A stretch of 39,442 nt of DNA from Sulfurimonas indica (GTDB lineage Bacteria; Campylobacterota; Campylobacteria; Campylobacterales; Sulfurimonadaceae). The notes under the pieces are model-generated. The model was not told the origin of the DNA. It did no database searches and was given only the letters and a program-made list of their open reading frames with translations. Location of the stretch: positions 1 through 39,442 of the forward strand of contig NZ_SDID01000021.1 of NCBI RefSeq assembly GCF_009192995.1. The letters run 5' to 3'. The position numbers were made by a program, and so were the translations under genes. Numbering within the stretch: position 1 is the stretch's first letter; the number at the start of each line of letters is the position of its first letter. This document shows, piece after piece, positions 33,060 through 39,442 of the stretch.

Positions 33060-34667
33060 TTAGATCTTACCAGCTTCTTTAGCCTCAGCGAACTCTTCAT
33101 AACTGCCTTGGAAATCAACATAAGTATGATCCTCACGCAGCTCAATGATACGCGTTGCAAATGCATCAAGTAACTCTCTATCGTGAGAGACACAGATAAC
33201 ATTGCCGTCAAAGTTGTGCAGTGCTTCACCAAGGGCTACGATCGCTTCAAGGTCAAGGTGGTTGGTAGGCTCATCAAGAACTAAAAAGTTTCCACCCTCA
33301 AGCATCATTTTAGAAAGCATCATACGATGTTTTTCTCCACCTGAGATAGACTCTACAGATTTTTCTTGCTGTTCACCGTTAAAGAGCATACGACCAAGAC
33401 AGTTACGAATCTCTGCAATGTCGCGTTTTGGATCAAATGCACGCAACCAGTCATAGAGTGTTCCGTTGCCTTCAATGATGTCTGCTGTATCTTGTGGGAA
33501 GTAAGAGTTCTCAATTGTAGCACCCCATTTTACTTCTCCGCCACAGCTTGGCTTCATCTCTTCCATAAGGATTTTAATCAGTGTCGTTTTACCCACACCG
33601 TTACCACCGATAAGTGCGATTTTTTCACCCGGATTTACTTTAAAAGTGATGTCTTTGAGTACTTCATTATCACTATAAGCGTGACAAATATGGTTGACTT
33701 CAAGTGCTTCATCACCCATAACACGTTTTGCTTTGAACACGATAGACGGGTCACGGCGAGAAGATGGTTTGATCTCTTCGATATTGAGTTTTTCAAGCTG
33801 CTTTTGACGTGATGTTGCCTGTTTTGCTTTTGAAGCATTTGCAGAGAAACGGCGAACGAAAGCTTCAAGCTGTTCTTTTTCTTTGAGCTTTTTGGCATTG
33901 TCAAGTTCCATCTGTTTCGCCATTACATTTGCTGCAATGTACCAGTCATCATAGTTTCCTGTAAACTCACGGATCTTTTGATAATCAACATCCAGGATGT
34001 TTGTTACAACAGCATTTAAAAAGTGTCTATCGTGTGAGATAACGACCATAGTTCCCTCATGACGCTGCAGTTCATGCTCTAACCAGCTGATAGTCTCAAT
34101 GTCAAGGTTATTTGTCGGCTCATCGAGGAAAAGCACATCAGGTTTTGGATAAAGCACCTGTGCAAGAAGGACTTTGAATTTGTCCGCCGAGTCAAGTGTA
34201 CTCATCAGCTCATTATGCTTTTCAGCAGGAATTCCGACATTTTCAAGTATCTTTGCAATGTTTACATCATACTCATATGTCGGGTCTTCTTCAACACAGA
34301 TAGTCTCTAACTCTGCAAGACGATTGTTAACTGCATCATCTTCGAAGTCCCCTGTCATATAAATCTCTTCTTTTTCTTTGATGGCATCATAAAGACGTCT
34401 GTTTCCATAAAGAACTGCATCTGTGATAGTAAAATCTTCAAAAGCGTATTGATTTTGTCCTAAAACACCAACTCTGTTTTGTTTAGGGATGATAACTTCA
34501 CCCTCATACTCATTGATTTGACCTGAGAGGATTTTTAAGAAAGTTGTTTTTCCGGCACCGTTTGCACCGATAAGTCCATAACGTTTATGACGGTCAAGTT
34601 TTAAGTTGATATCTTGAAACAGAGTTCTGTTTCCGTATCGCATTGTAAGATTTTGTACTGTTACCAT
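33060..34667 (-). CDS. ABC-F family ATPase (YbiT-like)
   Basis: 535 residues with two ABC domains and no membrane segments. Domain 1 has Walker A GANGAGKTT (about 36-44), signature-region LDSADKFKVLLAQ and Walker B FLDEPTNNLD. A Lys/Glu-rich linker helix pair (about 245-300, the P-site tRNA interaction motif) precedes domain 2, with GGNGVGKTT, SGGEKHRM and LDEPTNHLD. Signature 1 is unusual for lacking the classical LSGG. ABC-F proteins bind the ribosomal E site; the linker fits YbiT. It leads the ABC-F, DUF5718-like, SUI1-like operon. Confidence 0.92.
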   Translation of the reverse strand: MVTVQNLTMRYGNRTLFQDINLKLDRHKRYGLIGANGAGKTTFLKILSGQINEYEGEVIIPKQNRVGVLGQNQYAFEDFTITDAVLYGNRRLYDAIKEKEEIYMTGDFEDDAVNNRLAELETICVEEDPTYEYDVNIAKILENVGIPAEKHNELMSTLDSADKFKVLLAQVLYPKPDVLFLDEPTNNLDIETISWLEHELQRHEGTMVVISHDRHFLNAVVTNILDVDYQKIREFTGNYDDWYIAANVMAKQMELDNAKKLKEKEQLEAFVRRFSANASKAKQATSRQKQLEKLNIEEIKPSSRRDPSIVFKAKRVMGDEALEVNHICHAYSDNEVLKDITFKVNPGEKIALIGGNGVGKTTLIKILMEEMKPSCGGEVKWGATIENSYFPQDTADIIEGNGTLYDWLRAFDPKRDIAEIRNCLGRMLFNGEQQEKSVESISGGEKHRMMLSKMMLEGGNFLVLDEPTNHLDLEAIVALGEALHNFDGNVICVSHDRELLDAFATRIIELREDHTYVDFQGSYEEFAEAKEAGKI

Positions 34668-34676
34668 TGTAAGCTT

Positions 34677-34711
34677 CTCTTGGATAAATTTTTCGCGATT
34701 ATATCCAAGAG
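34677..34711. promoter_or_regulatory. Dyad over the ABC-F promoter
   Basis: CTCTTGGATA (34677-34686) and TATCCAAGAG (34702-34711) form a perfect 10-bp inverted repeat with a 15-bp centre. The minus-strand -10 box TATAAT (34698-34703) and the expected start near 34690 lie inside it, so a regulator bound here would block the promoter. Confidence 0.6.
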
Positions 34712-34763
34712 TTGTTTAAAAGATGATTATTTTAGTTGGAGGAGTCTTTTGCGCTGCAGTCAC

Positions 34764-34822
34764 TTATCACCACCCCAACAAACTAACTCAAAATTTGAGT
34801 TAGTTTGTTGGGGTGGTGATAA
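34764..34822. repeat. 59-bp near-perfect palindrome
   Basis: A 29-bp arm (34764-34792, beginning TTATCACCACCCCAACAAAC) is repeated exactly in reverse complement at 34794-34822 around a single centre base. There is no T run on either side, so it is not a classic terminator. It lies between the divergent ABC-F and GNAT genes, more than 50 bp upstream of the ABC-F promoter. Confidence 0.9.
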
Positions 34823-34915
34823 TAAAAAAGTAGGAGAGTTTTTTCATTCTAACCTCTTTTTTCCTGAAAATATAGCTATATTTTTATAAATAAGAGGCTA
34901 TTTCTATGAAGCTTT

Positions 34916-34924
34916 TGTTACAAT
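34916..34924 (+). promoter_or_regulatory. Extended -10 of the GNAT gene (leaderless)
   Basis: TGTTACAAT is an extended -10 (hexamer 34919-34924). The expected start falls at about 34930-34932, which is the ATG itself. There is no Shine-Dalgarno sequence between them. Confidence 0.5.
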
Positions 34925-34929
34925 ACTGA

Positions 34930-35343
34930 ATGCAAATACGAGAAATGACACTAAAAGAGCTCTATCCTGTTTATGATGTTTTACAACAACTGCGTGAGCT
35001 TAGCTATGATGAGTTTGAAGACCTGATTTATGATATGCGTCATATGGAGTATAAGATGATAGGTCTTTTTGAAAAAGAACAGCTTGTTACTTATGCAGGT
35101 GTTGCCGTACAGACAAACTTATACCATAAACGACATCTTTATATCTTTGATCTTGTAACTGATGCATCATTTCGCTCACAAGGCTATGGCAAGATGATGC
35201 TTGCGTATCTGCAAGACTATGCAAAAACAGCGGCATGTGAAAATATCGTGCTTTCATCCGGTATGCAAAGAGAAGATGCACATAGGCTTTATGAGAAAGA
35301 GGGATTTGTGAAAAAGAGTTATCTTTTTGTAAGGTCTATATAG
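34930..35343 (+). CDS. GNAT-family N-acetyltransferase
   Basis: 137 residues, a single GNAT domain. Strand LVTYAGVAVQ, strand LYIFDLVTD, the acetyl-CoA pyrophosphate loop in RSQGYGKMML (Q/RxxGxG/A type, about 78-87), and a C-terminal LYEKEGFVK are typical. The substrate is unknown. It appears leaderless, and its 3' end overlaps the convergent YchJ-like gene by 8 nt. Confidence 0.88.
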   Translation: MQIREMTLKELYPVYDVLQQLRELSYDEFEDLIYDMRHMEYKMIGLFEKEQLVTYAGVAVQTNLYHKRHLYIFDLVTDASFRSQGYGKMMLAYLQDYAKTAACENIVLSSGMQREDAHRLYEKEGFVKKSYLFVRSI

Positions 35344-35683
35344 CGCAGCACTTTTTAAACTTTTTCCCACTACCGCATGGACATGGTTCATTTCTCTCTA
35401 CTTTGGCGTTAAAAAGTTCACCATCTTGATATTTCCAACTGCCACTCTCTTCTATAAAGTAACTTTTTTCATGTAAAACACCAATTTTTCCATTTTCACG
35501 GTAGTAGGCTTTAAACTCAACAATATTGTCATAATCATGCAACACTTCAAGTTTGAGCCATTCAAGATCTGGCATCAGTTTTAGTTCGTCGACACTTTGT
35601 GAAGTAGAGGTCCGAGCCAAATATTCCCAATCTTTTCTCACAAATGCCTCATACCTGCTTATCATTAACTTTTTTGGTGTCAC
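35336..35683 (-). CDS. YchJ-like protein with C-terminal SEC-C metal site
   Basis: 115 residues from GTG 35683 (AAAGG about 7 nt upstream on the minus strand). The N-terminal MISRYEAFVRKDWEYLARTS and the NTF2-like body match YchJ (UPF0225), and the C-terminus has the zinc-binding SEC-C motif CPCGSGKKFKKCC. Full YchJ has a second SEC-C motif at the N-terminus, which is missing here. SEC-C motifs bind zinc and often mediate protein or ribosome contact; the role of YchJ is unsettled. Confidence 0.82.
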   Translation of the reverse strand: MTPKKLMISRYEAFVRKDWEYLARTSTSQSVDELKLMPDLEWLKLEVLHDYDNIVEFKAYYRENGKIGVLHEKSYFIEESGSWKYQDGELFNAKVERNEPCPCGSGKKFKKCCAI

Positions 35684-35698
35684 AATATTGCCTTTTTT

Positions 35699-35707
35699 TG
35701 CTAGAAT
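35699..35707 (+). promoter_or_regulatory. Extended -10 of pta-ackA
   Basis: TGCTAGAAT (hexamer 35702-35707) directly follows a T-rich stretch and predicts a start near 35714, about 13 nt before the pta ATG. AAGGA (35716-35720) provides the ribosome site with 6-nt spacing. Confidence 0.5.
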
Positions 35708-35726
35708 TATACACTAAGGATTTTTT

Positions 35727-37811
35727 ATGAAGATAAAATCGCTCTATATCGCAGCACAGCAAAAAAACGCGGGTACGCTTTTTGTCTCTATGGGGATGAT
35801 GGAGATACTCAAACGTAATCTCCATCGTGTTGCTTTTTTCCGTCCTATAATCTACTCACGTGAGACTCGTGACAGTGATATCTCTTTTATTTTAGAGCGT
35901 TACAATCTTGATATCGCATATGAGGACTGTTTTGCTTATGATATTGCTGAGGTAGAAGAGCTTATTTCACAAGGTAGAGAAAGTGAGCTTATAGAAAATC
36001 TTATTGCAAAGTTTAAAAGGCTTGAGAAAGAGTATGACTTTGTTTTGTGTGAGGGAATCCGCAAATCTTTTTTAACTTCGACAATATCATATGATTTAAA
36101 TGTTAAAATCGCACAAAATTTTGGTGCGCCCTACATCAATATCATCAGTGCAAAAGATAAAACACCCAAAGAGGTATATGAAGAGGTACTGATAGAAAAT
36201 GAACACTCTAGCTCTGTTGGTTGTATCCATTTTGCAACTTTTGTCAATCGTGTTCAAGAAGAGAACTTAGAAAAACTTCACAAACTTTTTGCACAAACAA
36301 AATATACAACCTATCTTTTAAAAGAGTTAGAAGAACTCAATCTTCCAACCATTGAAGATGTGATGGATAGTTTACATGCCAAGAGTATTATCTTAGGCGA
36401 ACATGATCCGCTTCGTATTATCAGAGCTATGAAAGTTGCAGCACTCTCACTGGATAACTTTTTAGAACATATTGAAGAGGATGATCTGGTCATTGTTCCT
36501 GCTGACAGGTCTGACATTATTTTAGGGCTTTATGGTGCACTGCACTCCTCAAAGTATCCCAATATCTCTGCAATCGTATTTCCTTTTGATATGAAGATAC
36601 ATCCAAATATTCAAAAGCTCATCGATGGACTGGAGAGCTTTAAGATACCGATACTCTCGGTAAAAAGTGATACCTTCAATACGGCAAAAAACATCTTAAA
36701 GGTACATTCACGTCTGCGAGTCAACTCGAAACGAAAGATTGCTCTCGCACTGGGACTTTTTAATGAAAGTGTAGATATTGGGGCAATCGAAGAGAAAATA
36801 GCTTCTACATATAGTGAGATAATGACACCGCAGATGTTTGAGTATAAACTTTTTGCAATGGCTCACGCAAGCAAAAAAACAATCGTTTTACCTGAATCAA
36901 GTGATGAGAGAATTCTGCGTGCTGCAGAGATAGTTCTTAGACGTGGTGTTGCTAATATTATACTGCTTGGCGATGAAGATGAACTGCGAGAGCGCTCAAT
37001 GCGCCTTGGGCTCAATCTTTCAGATGCAAGGGTTATAAATCACTTGGAGTCTGCATATCTGGATGAGTTTGCTGAGAAATTTTATGAAAAACGAAAGTAT
37101 AAAGGGCTTTCACGTGAGCAAGCACGTGATGCCATAACACATTTGAGCTACTTTGCTACGATGATGGTTGAGTGTGGTTATGCTGATGGAATGGTTAGCG
37201 GAGCGATTCATTCAACGGCAGATACAATGCGACCGGCACTGCAGATTATAAGAACAAAACAGAATGTCTCTATAGTATCGAGCGTCTTCTTTATATGTTT
37301 TGAGACAAAGGTTTTGGTCTATGGAGATTGCGCTATCAATGAAGACCCAAATGCACAGGAGTTGGCAGATATTGCCATCGCTTCTGCAGATACTGCTAAA
37401 ACTTTCGGCATTACTCCAAAAGTTGCCATGCTCTCTTACTCTACAGGGGAGAGTGGTCATGGAGCTGATGTAGATAAGGTACGAGAGGCGACCAATATTG
37501 TCAAGCAAAAACGACCGGATTTGTTGGTAGAGGGGCCTATCCAATATGATGCTGCAATAAATAAAGACGTTGCACGTATAAAACTGCCAGACTCCAAGGT
37601 TGCAGGAGAAGCAACGGTTTTCATTTTCCCGGATTTAAATACTGGAAACAATACCTATAAAGCAGTCCAGCGAAGCAGTGGTGCAATTGCTATTGGGCCG
37701 ATTATCCAGGGGCTTAAAAAACCGGTCAATGATTTAAGCAGGGGATGTTTGGTCGAAGATATTGTCAATACCGTGGCCATTACAGCTATTCAGGCAGCAC
37801 AAGATTCATGA
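35727..37811 (+). CDS. pta: Phosphate acetyltransferase
   Basis: 694 residues, the long three-domain form. An N-terminal P-loop-fold domain (about 1-215; the degenerate QQKNAGTLFVSMG lacks the classical GKT) and a DRTGG-like domain (about 216-340) precede the catalytic PTA domain (about 365-690; LPESSDERILRAA, MVSGAIHSTADTMRPAL, STGESGHGADVDKV). It interconverts acetyl-CoA and acetyl phosphate. The N-terminal regions are regulatory in known enzymes. The ackA ATG overlaps its stop (ATGA, 37808-37811), so the pair is translationally coupled. Confidence 0.96.
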   Translation: MKIKSLYIAAQQKNAGTLFVSMGMMEILKRNLHRVAFFRPIIYSRETRDSDISFILERYNLDIAYEDCFAYDIAEVEELISQGRESELIENLIAKFKRLEKEYDFVLCEGIRKSFLTSTISYDLNVKIAQNFGAPYINIISAKDKTPKEVYEEVLIENEHSSSVGCIHFATFVNRVQEENLEKLHKLFAQTKYTTYLLKELEELNLPTIEDVMDSLHAKSIILGEHDPLRIIRAMKVAALSLDNFLEHIEEDDLVIVPADRSDIILGLYGALHSSKYPNISAIVFPFDMKIHPNIQKLIDGLESFKIPILSVKSDTFNTAKNILKVHSRLRVNSKRKIALALGLFNESVDIGAIEEKIASTYSEIMTPQMFEYKLFAMAHASKKTIVLPESSDERILRAAEIVLRRGVANIILLGDEDELRERSMRLGLNLSDARVINHLESAYLDEFAEKFYEKRKYKGLSREQARDAITHLSYFATMMVECGYADGMVSGAIHSTADTMRPALQIIRTKQNVSIVSSVFFICFETKVLVYGDCAINEDPNAQELADIAIASADTAKTFGITPKVAMLSYSTGESGHGADVDKVREATNIVKQKRPDLLVEGPIQYDAAINKDVARIKLPDSKVAGEATVFIFPDLNTGNNTYKAVQRSSGAIAIGPIIQGLKKPVNDLSRGCLVEDIVNTVAITAIQAAQDS

Positions 37812-38851
37812 AGATAGCAGTTTTAAATTCAGGAAGCTCATCACTGAAGTGCAAGATTTTTGAGTACCCAAGTAAAGCCCTACTTTTTTCGAAAACTATT
37901 GAGAGAATAGGGGAGAGTGATACAGACATAGCATCTCACGCAGAGGCATTGGACGCTTTAAATATAGACTTTGAGACTTTGGATGCCATAGGGCATAGAG
38001 TCGTGCATGGCGGAGAGAAACTTCAAAAGAGTGTTATTATAGATGAGAGCGTCGTTGATATAATTAGAGAGCTTATTGTTTTGGCACCACTGCATAATCC
38101 TGCAAACTTAATAGGTATAGAAATCTCACTGAAAAAGGCTCCACATATTTTGCAAGTTGCTGTTTTTGATACAGCTTTTCATGCAAGTATGCAAAAAGAG
38201 GCGTATCTTTATGCTTTACCATATGAACTGTATGCAAAAGAGGGAATTCGGCGTTACGGATTTCATGGTACCTCGCACGCATACTTGGCTAAAGAGGCTG
38301 CAAAAGAGCTGAAAAAAGAGTCCAGTGAGATAAATATCATTACACTCCATCTTGGAAACGGTGCATCTGCCTGTGCTATAAAAAATGGTGTAAGCATCGA
38401 TACCTCGATGGGGTTTACTCCGCTTGAAGGACTTGTGATGGGGACGCGTTGTGGTGATATCGATGCAGAGATAGTTTTGTATCTGCAGCGCTCTCTTGGA
38501 AAAACCTCAAAAGAGATAGAACATATTCTCAACAAAGAGTCCGGACTTTTAGGAATATGTGGTGAAAATGACCTACGTGAGATACTCCTGCGTGAGGATG
38601 AAAAAGCAAAACTAGCCATTAATATCATGGTGCGTAGAATCCAGAAATATATAGGTGCCTATATGGTTTTACTTGAAAATGTCGATGCCATTGTCTTTAG
38701 TGGTGGCATAGGAGAAAATTCTCAAGAGATTCGTGATGCTGTAATGGATAATACACTACTGAAAAATATAAAAATGTTAGTGATACAAACGGATGAAGAG
38801 TTGGAAATTGCGAATGAGTGCTATCGACTCATTAAAAAAAAGGAGATATAG
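37808..38851 (+). CDS. ackA: Acetate kinase (short form)
   Basis: 347 residues from ATG 37808; the open frame extends upstream inside pta but that part is not acetate kinase. LNSGSSSLK (about 6-14), IGHRVVHGGE, VFDTAFHASM, RRYGFHGTSHAY, TLHLGNGASAC, DTSMGFTPLEGLVMGTRCGD and FSGGIGENS are intact, and the C-terminal TDEELEIANE keeps the late catalytic Glu. It is about 50 residues shorter than the usual 395-400, with losses near residues 20-55 and before the C-terminal TDEE segment. It makes ATP from acetyl phosphate or the reverse. Confidence 0.95.
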   Translation: MKIAVLNSGSSSLKCKIFEYPSKALLFSKTIERIGESDTDIASHAEALDALNIDFETLDAIGHRVVHGGEKLQKSVIIDESVVDIIRELIVLAPLHNPANLIGIEISLKKAPHILQVAVFDTAFHASMQKEAYLYALPYELYAKEGIRRYGFHGTSHAYLAKEAAKELKKESSEINIITLHLGNGASACAIKNGVSIDTSMGFTPLEGLVMGTRCGDIDAEIVLYLQRSLGKTSKEIEHILNKESGLLGICGENDLREILLREDEKAKLAINIMVRRIQKYIGAYMVLLENVDAIVFSGGIGENSQEIRDAVMDNTLLKNIKMLVIQTDEELEIANECYRLIKKKEI

Positions 38852-38951
38852 GCAAGAAGCCTATATCTTAGTCAAAGGACTAAAGTGGTGTTACGTTCTC
38901 TTTAATAGAATATTTTAAGAAATTCCTATTTTTAGGGGATTCTCTATTAAA
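38844..38951 (+). terminator. Series of hairpins after ackA
   Basis: Three structures follow each other. AGATATAGGC/GCCTATATCT (38844-38868, loop AAGAA) contains the ackA stop. TTAGTC/GACTAA (38868-38883) follows. Then a larger hairpin has CTTTAATAGA pairing with TCTATTAAAG (about 38901-38951) and an inner GAAATTCCT/AGGGGATTC stem. None has a clear T run. They probably end or protect the pta-ackA mRNA. Confidence 0.4.
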
Positions 38952-38955
38952 GTTA

Positions 38956-39300
38956 CTATTTCATAGGGTTTGTAGAATACCCAAAAATAATACTAAAAAT
39001 ATTTTTGCCATTATGGTGTTTGTATTGAAGTTGAAAATGATGTTTTTCTAAAATAGTTTTGACTAAATTCAGTCCGAGACCGTAGCCTTTATCTTCTCTT
39101 GAGTTATTTTCTTGTGTGAAAAGTTTGCAGTAATAGTCTAACTCTTTGCTCAATGCTAAGCCATTACTGATGATTTTGAGGCTGTTTATATCTGCAATAA
39201 TTTTTATAGGTCTATTGGAAGAATATTTTAAAGCATTATCAATAAGGTTTTTTAAGGCGATAGAAAAGTAGTAGAGATCTGCATCTATTTTTATAGCAGG
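38956..39300 (-). pseudogene. 3' remnant of a sensor histidine kinase gene
   Basis: The minus-strand frame is open from about 39300 to the stop at 38956 and encodes only the end of a kinase ATPase domain: N-box LKNLIDNALKYSSNRP, then KGYGLGLNLVKTILEKH (G2-type lid) and a short tail. The conserved DxGxG box is missing or degenerate (the stretch between reads SLKIISNGLALSKEL, as in Campylobacterota ArsS/CosS-like kinases). Immediately upstream the frame has TAA and TGA stops, and no sensor, H-box or start is present. It is a truncated gene; the only ATG-initiated part is 39153-38956. The break coincides with the start of unrelated sequence. Confidence 0.8.
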
Positions 39301-39442
39301 ATATTATCAGACAATTTCAACATAATAGAGCTAAAAAGAAGTAAAAAAAGCAAACCATATTCTATACAACAGCGGTAGCCCTTTGTCACCTCTGTTATAT
39401 TTTGTCAAACGAATCCTAAAATTTTGCACTAAAAAGTAAAAA
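39301..39442. other. Unassigned sequence beyond the kinase break
   Basis: 142 bp with no long open frame. On the minus strand there is a TTGACA (rc of 39403-39408) and a short hydrophobic frame CIEYGLLFLLLFSSIMLKL that ends before joining the kinase. It could be the end of an insertion element or another gene remnant, but the window stops before this can be decided. Confidence 0.35.

Noticed and set aside
33366-33812. 148-residue plus-strand frame inside the ABC-F gene
   Set aside because: The opposite strand is a clearly conserved ATPase; composition is rich in Cys, Phe and Thr with no domain.
34614-34889. Open frame through the 59-bp palindrome
   Set aside because: Starts inside the ABC-F coding region on the other strand and passes through both promoters; no protein similarity.
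38844-38951. Possible CRISPR or repeat array after ackA
   Set aside because: These are independent hairpins of different sequence, not spaced direct repeats.
1-39442. tRNA, rRNA, riboswitch or complete insertion element
   Set aside because: I found no cloverleaf, rRNA motif, riboswitch core or transposase. Gene spacing leaves little room for them.

Overview
This AT-rich window looks like a chromosomal segment of a free-living, motile Campylobacterota (epsilonproteobacterial) organism, most like Sulfurimonas or a close relative. The evidence is a CheV-CheA(with fused receiver)-CheW cluster, an Mla-type lipid transporter whose permease carries a STAS domain, Rho with an Asn/Lys/Ser-rich N-terminus, a chemoreceptor with nitrate/nitrite-sensing domains, and very tight gene packing with overlapping starts and stops. 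I see no tRNA, rRNA, CRISPR array or complete mobile element.

Layout. 1-3834 is the 3' part of a giant repeat-rich, type I-secreted adhesin (VCBS/cadherin-like repeats, vWA domain, RTX repeats) that ends in an intrinsic terminator. 3894-5208 holds a response regulator, a membrane protein that looks like a sensor without a kinase, and a small HTH protein with an unusual hairpin at its start. 5205-12652 holds dnaX(-), rhlE, a MurL-like epimerase gene overlapping a MurD2-like ligase gene, a thioredoxin-like gene and rho(-). 12765-19196 holds an atypical chemoreceptor(-), surE, tcdA, two small unknown genes, and a PAS protein followed by a chemoreceptor with two tandem NIT units(-).

19314-30074 is a near-continuous run of eleven + strand genes with no gap above 11 nt: greA, argC, an lpxH-like gene, cheV, cheA, cheW, mlaE, mlaF, mlaD, an auxiliary lipoprotein and a pepP-like peptidase. 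Upstream lies a -10 box with a nine-G homopolymer at its -35 position, so the whole run could respond to tract length. 30062-34667 holds an unknown small protein(-), a diguanylate cyclase behind a good sigma-54 promoter match, and a - strand trio: ABC-F ATPase, a DUF5718-like protein and an eIF1/SUI1-like factor. The 262-bp divergent region after it contains a 59-bp palindrome and a second dyad over the ABC-F promoter.

34930-38851 holds a GNAT acetyltransferase, a YchJ-like SEC-C protein(-), and the acetate pair pta-ackA. The last 590 bp contain hairpins and the 3' remnant of a histidine kinase gene, broken at about 39300 where unrelated sequence begins.

The genes serve peptidoglycan and envelope biogenesis, chemotaxis, acetate metabolism, transcription and translation. 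The points I rate most worth following are the MurL/MurD2 pair, the poly-G promoter, the ABC-F/DUF5718/SUI1 operon, the long palindrome, and a TGCGTGAG octamer that recurs far above expectation.
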